Source: Hysterium pulicare CBS 123377 (Eukaryota; Ascomycota; Dothideomycetes; Hysteriales; Hysteriaceae). Taken from it: a stretch of 64,000 bases of DNA. Location: positions 1-64,000 of the forward strand of contig AJFK01001056.1 in assembly GCA_000467715.1 (NCBI GenBank). The letters are read 5' to 3'. The notes beneath the pieces were generated by a model. That model saw only the letters and a program-made list of their open reading frames with translations, was not told the origin of the DNA and did not search any database. Made by a program: the position numbers and the translations under genes. Positions 45,029-55,415 of the stretch are shown piece by piece. Numbering within the stretch: the first letter of the stretch is position 1; the number at the start of each line of letters is the position of its first letter.

Positions 45029-46503
45029 ATGGTGGTTATAGTTGACCTCGAAGACGAAGTACATGATCCGCATGCCGATCCTGGCGCGGGCAACGGCTTC
45101 GCGAACCTCGAGCAGCTCCGCCAGTCGTTGAACGAGAAGGATAATGCTTCAATGACTGAAGTCACCGTAGACGAGCACGACAGGCCAAATCCCAACATCA
45201 ATGGATTTTCAGCTGCCTTGAGCTGTTATCCGTGAGCTTTCGCCGTTTTGGAGATTTATTCTTCTTTGATAAGAGCTAACCTCTATTAACCACACAGCAT
45301 AGTCTCTCAACTCGCCAGTCTTCTCGACCTGAACTCATTGCATGATCTATCTCGCACTTGTAGACAGTTTCGAGCGAATTTACTCGAGTACCGGGATCAG
45401 CTCGTCAAACACACTCTCCATTGCTCCAACGAGGATGCCAAACCTGGATCCAAGCTGGCAGACCGAATGCGGGAGTCTCAACAGGCGTGGACTGGTAATG
45501 GATCTATCTCAGTCTATGGTCGTATAACAAGTGGGAAGGTTGGGAAATGTGCCAGAGACATGGTGGGAGAGTGTCAACGCTGCGGAACCATCGTCTGTCG
45601 GGTAAGTGCCTGAGGAAGAAGTATATACTTACTCACATACACAAGCTGTCAATAGCGTATGACTGCTATGGAGGCTTGAAAGCCATATTGTCTTCAAACA
45701 CGGCTCAATCATTTCTCCAAGAATGATATCAGCCCTCTAACTTTGGACAGAACTGTACAATCAAACCACCACCTTCCACCGCCCTTAATGGCCGCCATCG
45801 TCGTCTCTGTCAGATTTGCACGAAAGCTCCACTTCCTGCCATCATGACGCGTCCGCGACCTCGGTCAATTAGCAATCCTCCACCGTCCCCAATGTTTGAG
45901 CCTGCCCGATTGGAGCCAGCCACAGCGGCCTTCACGACATCGGCCTTTCAGCGCAAACCTTGCTCGTGTGAAACGATGGTCTGGCTCTGTCAACCATGTG
46001 GGCAGACACTCCGCACTGCAGACACTAACTACATTCGTGGTTGGACATGGCGAACACGCTACTCACATTATCTGGGCGGTCTTGGTACTGGCATTGGAGA
46101 AGGCAATGAAGGCGTAGAATGTGGTCGAGGTGCATCATGTCTGGGGGCCAAGACTGTGGAACAAGAAATCGACTGCGATGCCGAGACCCTCGCTGCACTA
46201 GAACTAGAAGCCGCAAAAGTCGAGGCGGAGGGCACAGGACGTAGTTGGAAGGGAACAAGCTATTTGATGCAAGAGATTGAGGGTATTGGCGGAGTCGTCA
46301 AGCGGAAGTTCAAGAACAGGGTCATTGTGGGTGCTGTAGTGAGAGAGCATGAAGACGAGAGGGATAGGAGCATGCAGTGTTTGGAGAGGGAGGTTCGGGG
46401 CAAATGCCGTAGCTGGTGCGCCTGGTGCGAACGAGTTATTCCCACAGAGAAGGATTTGGAGGAAGATGCAGCCACTGGAGAAAGCCCTTCGAGCAGTAGC
46501 TGA
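45029..46503 (+). CDS. F-box-type protein with cysteine-rich region
   Basis: Three exons, 45029-45231, 45298-45601 and 45751-46503 (introns 66 and 149 bp); 419 residues with matching phases. After an acidic N-terminus an F-box-like helix pair occurs (VSQLASLLDLNSLHDLSRTC then RQFRANLLEY). A Cys-rich part follows: CQRCGTIVCRNC (the second pair completed across intron 2), CQICTKAP, CSCETMVWLCQPCGQ, and near the end CRSWCAWCE. The spacing suggests two or more zinc-binding sites. This layout is found in many uncharacterised Pezizomycotina proteins annotated as F-box proteins. A role as a ubiquitin-ligase adaptor is inferred. The middle (EGNEGVECGRGASC) is acidic. The C-terminus ends in a Ser run. 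Confidence 0.8.
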
Positions 46504-47227
46504 ACTTTTGGCTGCTCCTGATCATGATGCAACGGTGAGTGCTCGGGCTACTGGGTCGAGCGATTACGGTTCACCTGCATAGTCATACATAAACATGGGA
46601 AATGAGAACGGGTTGTGAATTCGAGCGAGATAACTGAATATGAACTTGCCAAGGTCATGAACCTACGTCAGTTAAGTGACTTTTTCCAAACTTCTCTTAC
46701 GTGCTGTCGCCAAGGAAAATTTGCCAGAAGCAAGCTTAGCTACCGTCGAATCTGTCCCAAGCATACTTGTCTCCTACCACGTACCTTGATTCTATGATAG
46801 CGAATAACATTATTCTCTCGCTGTCTACTTTTATTCTTATTGGATTTTTTCTCAACGTAAAGAGACAAGACTAATCTTACCACTATGTATCTGACGAGCC
46901 GAGAGATCGGTGTACAGAATTCCTTTGAGCTTACTCGTACCAGAGGAGCATGGGATGCGAAGTGGAGTAAAGGACTCTCCGTTTTGTGCACACAGGTGTT
47001 AGATTACGACGAACATAACATCTAGTCAAGGCAATTCTCATAGACTTCAACATTGTTGACCTATATCATGAGGTATAAGTAGAGTCTATTAACACAGGTA
47101 TCCCCAATATTCCATCTCGGGTTGTGGTCCTGATTGGTATATAACATCGTTGTCAAAGCTAGTCATTTTCCGCTTTGACGATAGAGGCAGATCCAACCTC
47201 ATTGTTCCCGCCATCTCCACCATCACG
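46504..47227. other. Convergent 3' flanks, partly A+T-rich
   Basis: About 720 bp between the F-box-type gene (+) and an LPYDIR-type gene (-). 46790-46870 is A+T-rich. I see no gene. Confidence 0.5.
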
Positions 47228-48145
47228 TCACATCGCAATGCGAATCTCGACGTCAATCTTCCCACCAAGATCTTGCTCATGGAGCTCCAGCGCCGCAAGT
47301 TCCTGCCCCAAAGACTCTATTTCCTCCTTCGGCCAAAGCAGCTTACTCGCAGCCACCGAAAACTTCAAGTGTTCGCCTTCCCCCCCGACCAAGACTCGCA
47401 CGCCCATTCTCTTCTCCAGATAAGTCTGCCAGAGCTTCGGATACGTACCGAACAGTTCGAATGATCTGAGTCCCTTGACCTCCGCCACCGCGCGTAGGAA
47501 AGAGATGTTCGTGCCGAAGGTCGTCTGGGTCTTGTTGGAACTGTTGCCGCCCCAGAAGGGATACATGTCGAAGAAGAGCTTGAGATGCTGCAAGCTGGTT
47601 GCCGATTCCGCGAGCGAGTTGAACAGCTTCACCCATTCCACCGGTACCACGTTCGAGTCTGCCAAGTGTCCATCAACCTGAAGTGCCGGCGCGATGTCCA
47701 AACGCTTGATCAGCGCAATGTTCGCAGGACCGATCTTCTCCAGCCACGAAAGAGCATAGTCGGCACGGTCGATGCGGAAAGTGTTGTTGCCGTAGAGAAC
47801 GGGTGCCGTTTCGTCCAAGATCAATTTGTTGGTGCGGATGAGGGCGGTAAGCAGGTGGTTGTCCCATTTCGCATTGCCGTCTATACCGATCTCGATGGGT
47901 TTCTTGGAGACGAGCGCACCTTCGTAGATGATGAGGCGGATGTCGTATGGCTGCGCCTCAAGAGCTGCCGGTGAGGTTTTGGATCTGGGCAAAGGCGGGC
48001 GTGATGGCGCAGCTGCTGGCGGGGGATACGCTGTTGAGCGGCGTGGAATCGGAGGTCTGGCTTCGAGGCCCGGAGTTGAAGGTGAAGATGAAGTGGCCGA
48101 TGAAGTGGCCGATTCGGGCATTGTGAAGAGATGGTTCGGGAGCAA
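47228..48145 (-). CDS. LPYDIR-type (DUF7730-like) protein, copy A
   Basis: One exon, 305 residues (297 if the second ATG at 48121 is used). A Pro/Ser-rich N-terminus leads to QPYDIRLIIYEGALVSKK, the family opening (LPYDIRxxIYExAL). It continues with LIRTNKLILDETAPVLYGNN and TFRIDRADYALSWLEKIGPA, then NIALIKRLDIAP. FELFGTYPKLWQTYLEK is shared almost word for word with copy C (LFGTYPRSWLQFI). First of three related genes in 4 kb. The fold is unknown; the block order (initial helix, 'R-T-x-K-x-I-x-x-E-A-x-P-V-L-Y-G-N', 'I-G-P-x-N') defines the family. Confidence 0.8.
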   Translation of the reverse strand: MLPNHLFTMPESATSSATSSSPSTPGLEARPPIPRRSTAYPPPAAAPSRPPLPRSKTSPAALEAQPYDIRLIIYEGALVSKKPIEIGIDGNAKWDNHLLTALIRTNKLILDETAPVLYGNNTFRIDRADYALSWLEKIGPANIALIKRLDIAPALQVDGHLADSNVVPVEWVKLFNSLAESATSLQHLKLFFDMYPFWGGNSSNKTQTTFGTNISFLRAVAEVKGLRSFELFGTYPKLWQTYLEKRMGVRVLVGGEGEHLKFSVAASKLLWPKEEIESLGQELAALELHEQDLGGKIDVEIRIAM

Positions 48146-48609
48146 GGTCGCAGCGTTTCCGGGTGTCTGTTTGGCCGTTCGGTGGTTTGAGTAGGTGAGG
48201 GATGAGGCTCATTTCGATGGACGAAAAAGCAGGCTGACGTGAAATAGTTGATGGCACCTTGAATACGGGTCAGAGAGCGTGACTTTGGCTATAAGTGGAT
48301 ACAATAGGGTTGTGTGAATAATGGGTCGTACGATGTGACGACAGCATGAATTCCTGACCGCACTCACTGTTATGTCACGTCATAGCGTCCTTCCTCATGC
48401 GACGCGGTGGTTCGATATCCGCCTCAGTTGTAGTGAAAAGTGGAGTGAGTATATGAAATTTAGTCTCGAGTGCCTGTTTGGGTAGGCAAGGCACATGGTG
48501 GTGATAACAACAACAACACGCGAACGGTAACTTGAATGACAGGCCTACCCTCTGCTTACTTTGAGTCCTCTTTCACCCTCGGCGGCCTGACCCGTGCAAC
48601 TTCCCTACC
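48146..48609. other. Divergent promoter, LPYDIR copies A and B
   Basis: About 460 bp separating copy A (-) from copy B (+), so both promoters lie here. A short run of ACAAC units occurs at about 48507-48518. No gene. Confidence 0.5.
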
Positions 48610-49316
48610 ATGGACGAATTCGTCAAGATTGGTACGCGTACTCTACTATACACACTTCCGATCTGTTACTGACTAAATATTTGTTAGATGAGTCGCCTCC
48701 TCTTGATGGCACACAGTCGACAGTGAATATACCACCCTCGCAGCCACCACATGCTTCAACAACGATGGGACGTCCGGTTACTCTACAGGTCCAACACTCC
48801 GACACAGGTAAGATTATCTACTCTTAGAAGGGTTGGATCGCTCTAATAAGGTATGTAGTAATTGGGTCTTGGCCTAGCTCGGACCGGGTCGCACCACCCA
48901 GATCTTTCCTTTCCTTGAACTACGACGTCCGTCATCAAATCTACGCGATCCTCTTCGCGCATACAAGAGGGTGTGTTGTGCACCTGCCAATGGGTGGTGG
49001 TTCGAAATCTGTTGAGATGTCTTCAGTTCCTGGCATCCACTTGCTTCAGACTTGTAAAATGGTTCATGAGGAAGCTACAGCGGTCCTCTACCAGACGAAG
49101 ACGATCAGCCTGCGCCACATTACGCCCAAGTACTTGACCTTCAATATGGGCTGGCTTAAATGCCTCAAGCCGACCGCTGCAAGCAATATTCGGAAGATCC
49201 AAATTCTGTTTTCAAACGGTTTCTATGAGACACTCAATGATCAGCTTTCCACACTCAAAATTCTCCTTAGCTCGCTTTTGAAGTGCACGCCTGGGCTGAT
49301 CAGGATTGAATTTTGA
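48610..49316 (+). CDS. LPYDIR-type protein, copy B, shortened
   Basis: Three exons, 48610-48631 (22 bp), 48688-48807 and 48859-49316; 199 residues. Shared blocks: SFLSLNYDVRHQIYAILFAH, LLQTCKMVHEEATAVLY and NIRKIQILFSNG. A TGA at 49314-49316 ends the protein at LIRIEF, but the same frame stays open for 63 more codons (to about 49505: FAYGAFLTLMATDNAASWAE and so on), which have protein-like composition. Relatives are about 300 residues, so this copy is probably cut short by a nonsense change, or the stop lies in an unrecognised intron. Downstream of copy A, upstream of copy C on the same strand. Confidence 0.65.
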
Positions 49317-49969
49317 TTTGCATATGGGGCTTTCTTAACGCTTATGGCGACGGACAATGCAGCCAGTTGGGCGGAGGATGTGCTGTTGTTCGCGAACTTG
49401 AAAGAAGTCGTGTTGCAAAGAATTTATCCTGAAAAAATGGCGCAGCAGCTGAGCCCAGCATGGGTTACCGGTTGTCGAAGGAAGCAAGGTGTGGTGTCCT
49501 TTTGATAACTAGTTTTTGGCTTTGTGTTGAAGGCAGTCACTGCAACTCTGCTTACTAAACACGGATGCACAACGATATTGTCGTTGCCTTCATCTGGCAT
49601 TGAAGGGGATAATGGAGGTAGCTCCGTTCGTGCACAGGACCAATCTGAGATGACTGCATAGCCAATACAAGCTATCGCGATAATCAAGAAGATATGACCA
49701 GCGCTTAACGTAGCGATATAGCGAACTCAACTCCCACATCTAAACCCAACTTTGAATGCGGCCAATGACCACAACTCAAACATGTGACGTAAACCTTACT
49801 TTCACCATCGGAAATACTATTGACCGTTCCATTTCTCTACTGCTCCCCTCACTTCTTTCCTTACCTTCATTGTTCCTCACCTACACCTTCAAAGACTGCA
49901 AGGACTATGCAACCGCAAAAGACGCCAGCGCGCTGTTACGAGTGAAGCGTAGCACTTACCACTTCCAAG
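49317..49969. other. Copy B remnant plus intergenic
   Basis: 49317-49505 is the still-open continuation of copy B after its TGA. The remainder (to 49969) is the promoter of copy C. A pyrimidine-rich stretch at about 49830-49880 precedes its ATG. Confidence 0.5.
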
Positions 49970-50986
49970 ATGGAATGGACTCGCGATGATCTGGGTGCAA
50001 CGAGAGAGGATCCCATGACTGATCTCGACTCGAGTAACGAATCTGACTCAATGGATCTCACTCGGCAGGAGAGTAGAGAGATGGTCGACATTTCGATGAT
50101 CAAAGAGACGCTCGCCTGTGATAAAGTCCCGAATCCGAGTGACGAAACTCAGCAGTACATCGACTCGGTATTGAGTGAACAACTCCAAAAGACTCATGTT
50201 ACCAAACCGATACCGTTCCTTTCCTTACCATACGATATCCGCCATTGCATTTACGAGAAAGCGCTCATTCTCCGTACCTTCGACAGAAGCAGATCCGTCT
50301 GGCTCGAGCGCAGATGCAACCTGTTCTTCAATCCCAACATCTCAGCAGCCCTGCTCCGCACCTGCAAAACCATTTACGAGGAGGCAACGCCGATATTCTA
50401 CGGCAATTATTGCTTCATACCAAGTAAAGGCCACTTCTGGGGTGGGGAGCTGTTGCGACGTATCGGTCCACTAAACCTTGCATCAATCAAATACATGGAC
50501 CTTGGACAAATGGATGGCGTGGTGCCGCTTTCCGAATGTCTCGACTTTCTCAAGCAGTTGTCCGAACACGCACCGCAGCTCAAGGAAGTGGATCTAAGGA
50601 TCGGGAGCAGGCCCGACATTGAGTGGATTTGTGATCTCCTACCTCTACTCGGGAAACATGCGACCCTCAAAACGATCACGCTCTTCGGTACGTATCCCAG
50701 GTCGTGGCTTCAATTCATACGGGTGGTGATTGGCAAAGAGGCGAGGACTGAGCCAGAGTTCTTGGAGAATGTTCTTGCGGACCTTGGTGGTCGCTCCAAT
50801 GGCTGGCATAATGTTCGAGGCGTAACAGTCTGGTTAAAGCGAAGTAGAGCGGATCTGGAGCTGGAATGGGCCAAAACGGATACCTCGAGTTCTACTGTCG
50901 ACCCTTTTGAACTGTATGCGAAGGATAGCGATGAGGACAAGAAGGGAAGAGTCCAGGAGAGGAAGTTTGCGCAGTTGCGCAACTAA
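49970..50986 (+). CDS. LPYDIR-type protein, copy C
   Basis: One exon, 338 residues. An acidic Ser-rich N-terminus (about 1-75) precedes IPFLSLPYDIRHCIYEKALI. The family blocks LLRTCKTIYEEATPIFYGNY, then LLRRIGPLNLASIKYMDLGQ, HAPQLKEVDLRIGS and LFGTYPRSWLQFIRVV follow. It is the most complete of the three clustered copies. Its resemblance to copy A in IGP-N and LFGTYP blocks indicates local duplication, though the pair are clearly diverged. No signal peptide or membrane span. Function unknown. Confidence 0.85.
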   Translation: MEWTRDDLGATREDPMTDLDSSNESDSMDLTRQESREMVDISMIKETLACDKVPNPSDETQQYIDSVLSEQLQKTHVTKPIPFLSLPYDIRHCIYEKALILRTFDRSRSVWLERRCNLFFNPNISAALLRTCKTIYEEATPIFYGNYCFIPSKGHFWGGELLRRIGPLNLASIKYMDLGQMDGVVPLSECLDFLKQLSEHAPQLKEVDLRIGSRPDIEWICDLLPLLGKHATLKTITLFGTYPRSWLQFIRVVIGKEARTEPEFLENVLADLGGRSNGWHNVRGVTVWLKRSRADLELEWAKTDTSSSTVDPFELYAKDSDEDKKGRVQERKFAQLRN

Positions 50987-51862
50987 ACATCTGGAGGTTG
51001 TCAGCGGAGGATGAGGTGGGATTTTGGCTCGAGAAAGGGCATGAAGGGCGAGATAGCAAGGCCACGCTCGATCTGTGCGATGACTCGGATTTCCCGAGCC
51101 CTAATTAGTAGATGAGGACTTTGCATACTCAGCATCGATACGGTCAGTAAGTCGAAACGATTGTGGTAGATATCACACGAACAAATCGGTATATCATTGA
51201 ATAGACTGTGTGTTAGCCTCTTGAATACTCGCAATGACTGTTTGAAGACTCGAACACGATCCAAGCTCTCAGTCCTGTCTCAGAATCCCTAAGAGAAAAG
51301 TCGCAGAACTGGTCACAGATCTTTAATCACAAAGCAGCGAAATCAAGCTCATGGTAACGACAGCTCAGCGAGCGTTCTAGAATTCATCCTCCCAAAAAAC
51401 GGGAAGCAGCAGAATGTTGAAAGTAAAAGCTAATAGTACATAATGCACAAAGAGCGCATGCAAAATGATAAATGAAAGGCATGAACGTAATCCAACAGCT
51501 AATCCCGGCTCAGAAAAGCAAGAACAGTGCGAGAATAAAAGAAGAAGCAGAGAAAGAAGAAAATGGATGGTATACCCAGAAATTCCCATGTCCGTCAGTT
51601 CGTATGCCTCATACCCATTATGGCGTTTTTGAATCCTCGCTATGCCAGTTGGACGTTTATTTCCGTCTCGAAAAGATTGAAAGAGGGAAGAGAGAAATGG
51701 TGGAACAAGAAAGAGACCTAACTCCATGCGAGTATACTCCATACAGAAAGCCCAAAGAAACCCAAAATGCCGATACCAAAACAGAGTTCTATATCTATGA
51801 GTCGTACTGAACGTGTCATTCTTTCGTTAGTCGAGTTGGAAAAGTGCTGAAGAAGAGAGGAA
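50987..51862. other. Convergent 3' flanks
   Basis: About 880 bp between copy C (+) and the C2H2 regulator (-). A purine-rich tract (51500-51730) runs through it. A 112-codon plus-strand frame (51472-51810) is low-complexity and unlikely to be a gene. Confidence 0.45.
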
Positions 51863-54800
51863 TTAGACACCCCATCCCTCCCAGCCCCTACCCATCACTT
51901 TCTCCAAGACTCCAACGACGCCATCGAGAAGTTCTCCAAGGCCGTCACCACCTCTGCCCATGCCGGCGCTGGTAGGCCCGGCGCTGACAATGCTGTCTCT
52001 GCCCTCCAAAGCTCCATTACGAAGTTTCATCTTGACCCATCGCATCAGGGCTCCGGAGCCTTGTTGCCATTGCGCGACGTCGCGTGGCCATTGTGGCACC
52101 ATGCCGAGCAGTTCTATTTCGACAGCGGCGAGGCTTAGGAAGGAGAGTGAGGTCATAGTGATCTCTGAATGTAGCATGCTGCTCGAAGGTGCTGGCGAGG
52201 CGGGAGAGGTGAGGGCGGAAGGGAGGAGACCGATTGTTGTGGGATGGATAGGGTTCGGAGTGTGAGAGGGTTGTGGAGTTCCAACAGGAGGCGGCGTAGA
52301 GAACGTAGATGGCTGAAGAGGTTGGGGAGTGGTAGGATAATTAGCGTGCTGACTCGGCACAGATCGGTGGCTCAAGATCGGAGAGCGGTTTGTCGGGAAG
52401 CGGAGTACTTGACTTGGCGATTGAGCATGGTTGATACGGGTGTTCGCCGCAACGGTGATGGCCCATATAACAAGCGCAGCATAATAAAGGCCCATATCCG
52501 CACCCAGCTCAAGCCGAAGCGTATGAGTCTGGGTTGTCATGGCGTGATTCAATAGCTCAATAGCTGCTTTGAGCGCATCCTTGACTGGCTTTGGCCTGGT
52601 TTCAGTATCCGCAGACCAAAGATCGTTCACCCAGGTCTTCAAGGTCGCTTTGAATCCCGCAAATGCTGCGATAGATGGTACTTTCTCAGACAAAATCCAT
52701 GACTCTCCAGACACAGCAAGCAACGCCCGGATCGGTGTGTGTCGAATTAGTTGGGCGGTCAAGAGATGATACTTTGTAAGTGGAGAGTTGTCAAGAAGGT
52801 GATCAATTGTCGGAAAGGGAGTGGTAAGTAAAGGCGTAGGGTTGTTGAAATGATGATAATGAGTAGCGATTAGTAGTGATGATTGGAAGATGTCAAGAGG
52901 TGGCAGAGCATTGTGTACACTCCAGTCTGGAGTGACTTCGTATAGATATGAGGGGAGGTGCGCGTATTGTGGTAGATTCATAGCCCAATCGGCTGTGGTT
53001 GCTGCTTCCCAAAGAGCGGAAGAAGCAGGGAAGGGGAGATCAAATCCGGCGATCTGTATGGCAGAGGGCTGTGGGGTACGAGCTAATAGCGTTGCTTGCT
53101 GTGTCTCGAGCAGATAACAGCACAGTAGGAGCCGTTGCCTGCTGGATACACGAATCCACTGGCACCAACGGTCATACTTGGAATTTTCGCTTGAAGCAGG
53201 GGGAACCAAACCCAGGGTCTCAACGGCGGTCGAGGTAATGATTCTATTATCTTGAGAGAACTATTATCTGTTAGCCGCGTTCAAAGCTCACGTGGGGGTG
53301 CAGTGCAGATAAGTACCGTTTGATACATCTCTTCAAATCGTTTGGATAGCTTTGGGGCTACCCGACGCGCTCGATACTGCGAAATGACTTCAAGTAGGAA
53401 AATACTTTGGTAATCACATAGACGTGGGGCTTCTGTCATGACCTCCAAATTCCTCTGGACAAGAAAGTTAGCAGCTGGCCTCCTTGACTGATTGAAGATA
53501 CGTACTTGATCAAGCAGCTTCATGCATCGATCGTGCAAGATTCTGGCTTTCCTCCTGGCGCTTGGGTCGTTGGAATATTGAGCGCCAATTGCGATCATCG
53601 CCGCCTTCAGCATAGGAGATTCGTTTACGCCGCCAAAGGTAGGTCGATGGATGACGGGAAAAGAGGGGTGAAAGAGTCTCCAGTAACTGTCAAGATATTG
53701 CTCAAATTGGTAGTTGATTGTGCCCATACCAAATGACTGTTCAGGGAACAAAAATGCCTGCTCCTCCTCGTCTCTCTGCGCAATTGTCTTCGGGCCTGGG
53801 AATATCATGTAGCCAGACATTGGATCCGCCGGGGCGGACATGGGAATGGCCATCGTGTAAGGACTGGATGTTATGCTTAAAGAGAGGGGTAATTGGTGTG
53901 ATGCCGGGCTCTTATCAGTAGCCGTCCATGAATAAGGCATTGTAGAGGTAGCCGATGTTGGGGATCGCGAAGTGTAAGATGCCCAGGTGGGTTCGATGAA
54001 GGATGCGTTAGAGGAGGTGCGGGTGCGGTTGGAACCAGGGCCAAAATGGTGGTTCGCAAAGATGCTGCTATAGTCATGGCCAGGCCCTGGAGATGCGTAA
54101 CCGCTAGACGAGGAATAATTTGGCGGGCTCCAAGGGTCGTTAAACATATTGTTATTTGAGAAGCCTTCCGCTGGAATTGCGACGGACGGTTGCTGCGTCA
54201 TGGGGCCATATCGCCTTTGCTTCGTCGCGCTAAATAGAGTGTCAGTGCTCATTCACAATATGTGTATCTTTATAGCAAAAGTAGCCAGAGAAAAAATAAT
54301 GGGATGGCGAAAGATTGATGACCAGTTTGCTTCAGACTGAAACTCACTTGATAGATGGACTTGGACGAAGAAAATGACCAAAACTTGACGAAGGAATTTG
54401 AGGAGTACGAAATTGAGCGGGTTTATACCTTGGGTCTGATGTCGGGTCAGGCATTGGCGACATTGACGTTGGCGGGTAGAAGGGTGTGTGCTCTAGCGTT
54501 TGAGGCACCGGATTCATTAAATCTGTTGACATAGTAGTAACAGGTAGAGGTGCGGGGCCTTCAGGCTCTGCAGGTGTTCCCTGGCTATAGACTGAAGGTC
54601 TGCGATCGTCCTTCCCAGTTTCATTACTGCGGCTTATCAGCATTTGCTACAAACGGCGACGCAAGCGACCCGCTTACTGTCTCTCTTGATGTCGTTGCAG
54701 TAGATCCAACCTAAAGAACGACCTCCCACATTCAGGAAAGTCGCACACGAGAGAATCTTGATTATGATTTTTCTGATGTCGCCTTGGAGAAGTCATTAAT

Positions 54801-55415
54801 TCTGTGGTTGTTTGATCAGAGTACCGGCCGTTGCTCACCTTAAATGCTCAGCGCGAGTGTACGACTAAGTCGCAGTCAGCCAAGATTCAATCAAAATTCG
54901 CCAATGATGCATTGCGAACTGCGAAAGGCGAAGCTGGAGCACGCAGCTACACCGCAACAAGTATGCCCAGCATCGAAGTGTATCGTCATGCTCAGCTAGC
55001 CAGGCTAGTGCAATGATACTTCGGTAGCGCGGAAGTGATGATAGATGGTATATGAGTTGGAGGAACTTACTCTTCCACATTCACAGTTGTGAACCTTCAG
55101 ACCCTTCTTAGCTTTGCTGATCCGACCTGTTCTCGTGTAGTTGACAGGAACATCTTGGTGAGCTTGCGTAGGGCTGGCCGACCGTTGCATAGTGGAACTC
55201 TCCCCACGGGAGGAACCGGTGTGGGGGCGGAACGCCTCTTTCCTGGTTCCTGGGCGACGTCGTGACGAAGACTTGGTTCCTCCAACACGTTCATCCGATG
55301 ATTGAGAGTTTCGACGTCTTTTGCGACGAAGGGACGTTGGTTGAGTGATGCCTCCTGAGGATTGTTGAGGGTTAGATGCCAGTGGGCGGCCGCTTGTCTC
55401 ACTAGGGTCCGACAT
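51863..55415 (-). CDS. C2H2 zinc-finger / fungal TF-domain regulator
   Basis: Seven exons: 55415-55071, 54864-54839, 54782-54678, 54626-54348, 54229-53506, 53454-53317 and 53260-51863; 1004 residues, phases matching. Two adjacent C2H2 fingers lie at about 110-163. The first, CECGRSYTRAEHLRRHQKNH, has an unusual single residue between its Cys and is split over three exons. The second is CDFPECGRSFFRLDLLQRHQ ending ERH. A basic Arg/Ser-rich N-terminus may be a nuclear signal. Residues about 430-460 (QYLDSYWRLFHPSFPVIHRP) begin the fungal-specific transcription factor domain (PF04082 type), which continues through SIFLLEVISQYRARR, RWCQWIRVSSRQRLLLCCYL and later helices. A gene-free 7.4 kb lies upstream, as seen for tightly regulated transcription factors. 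Targets unknown. Confidence 0.9.
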
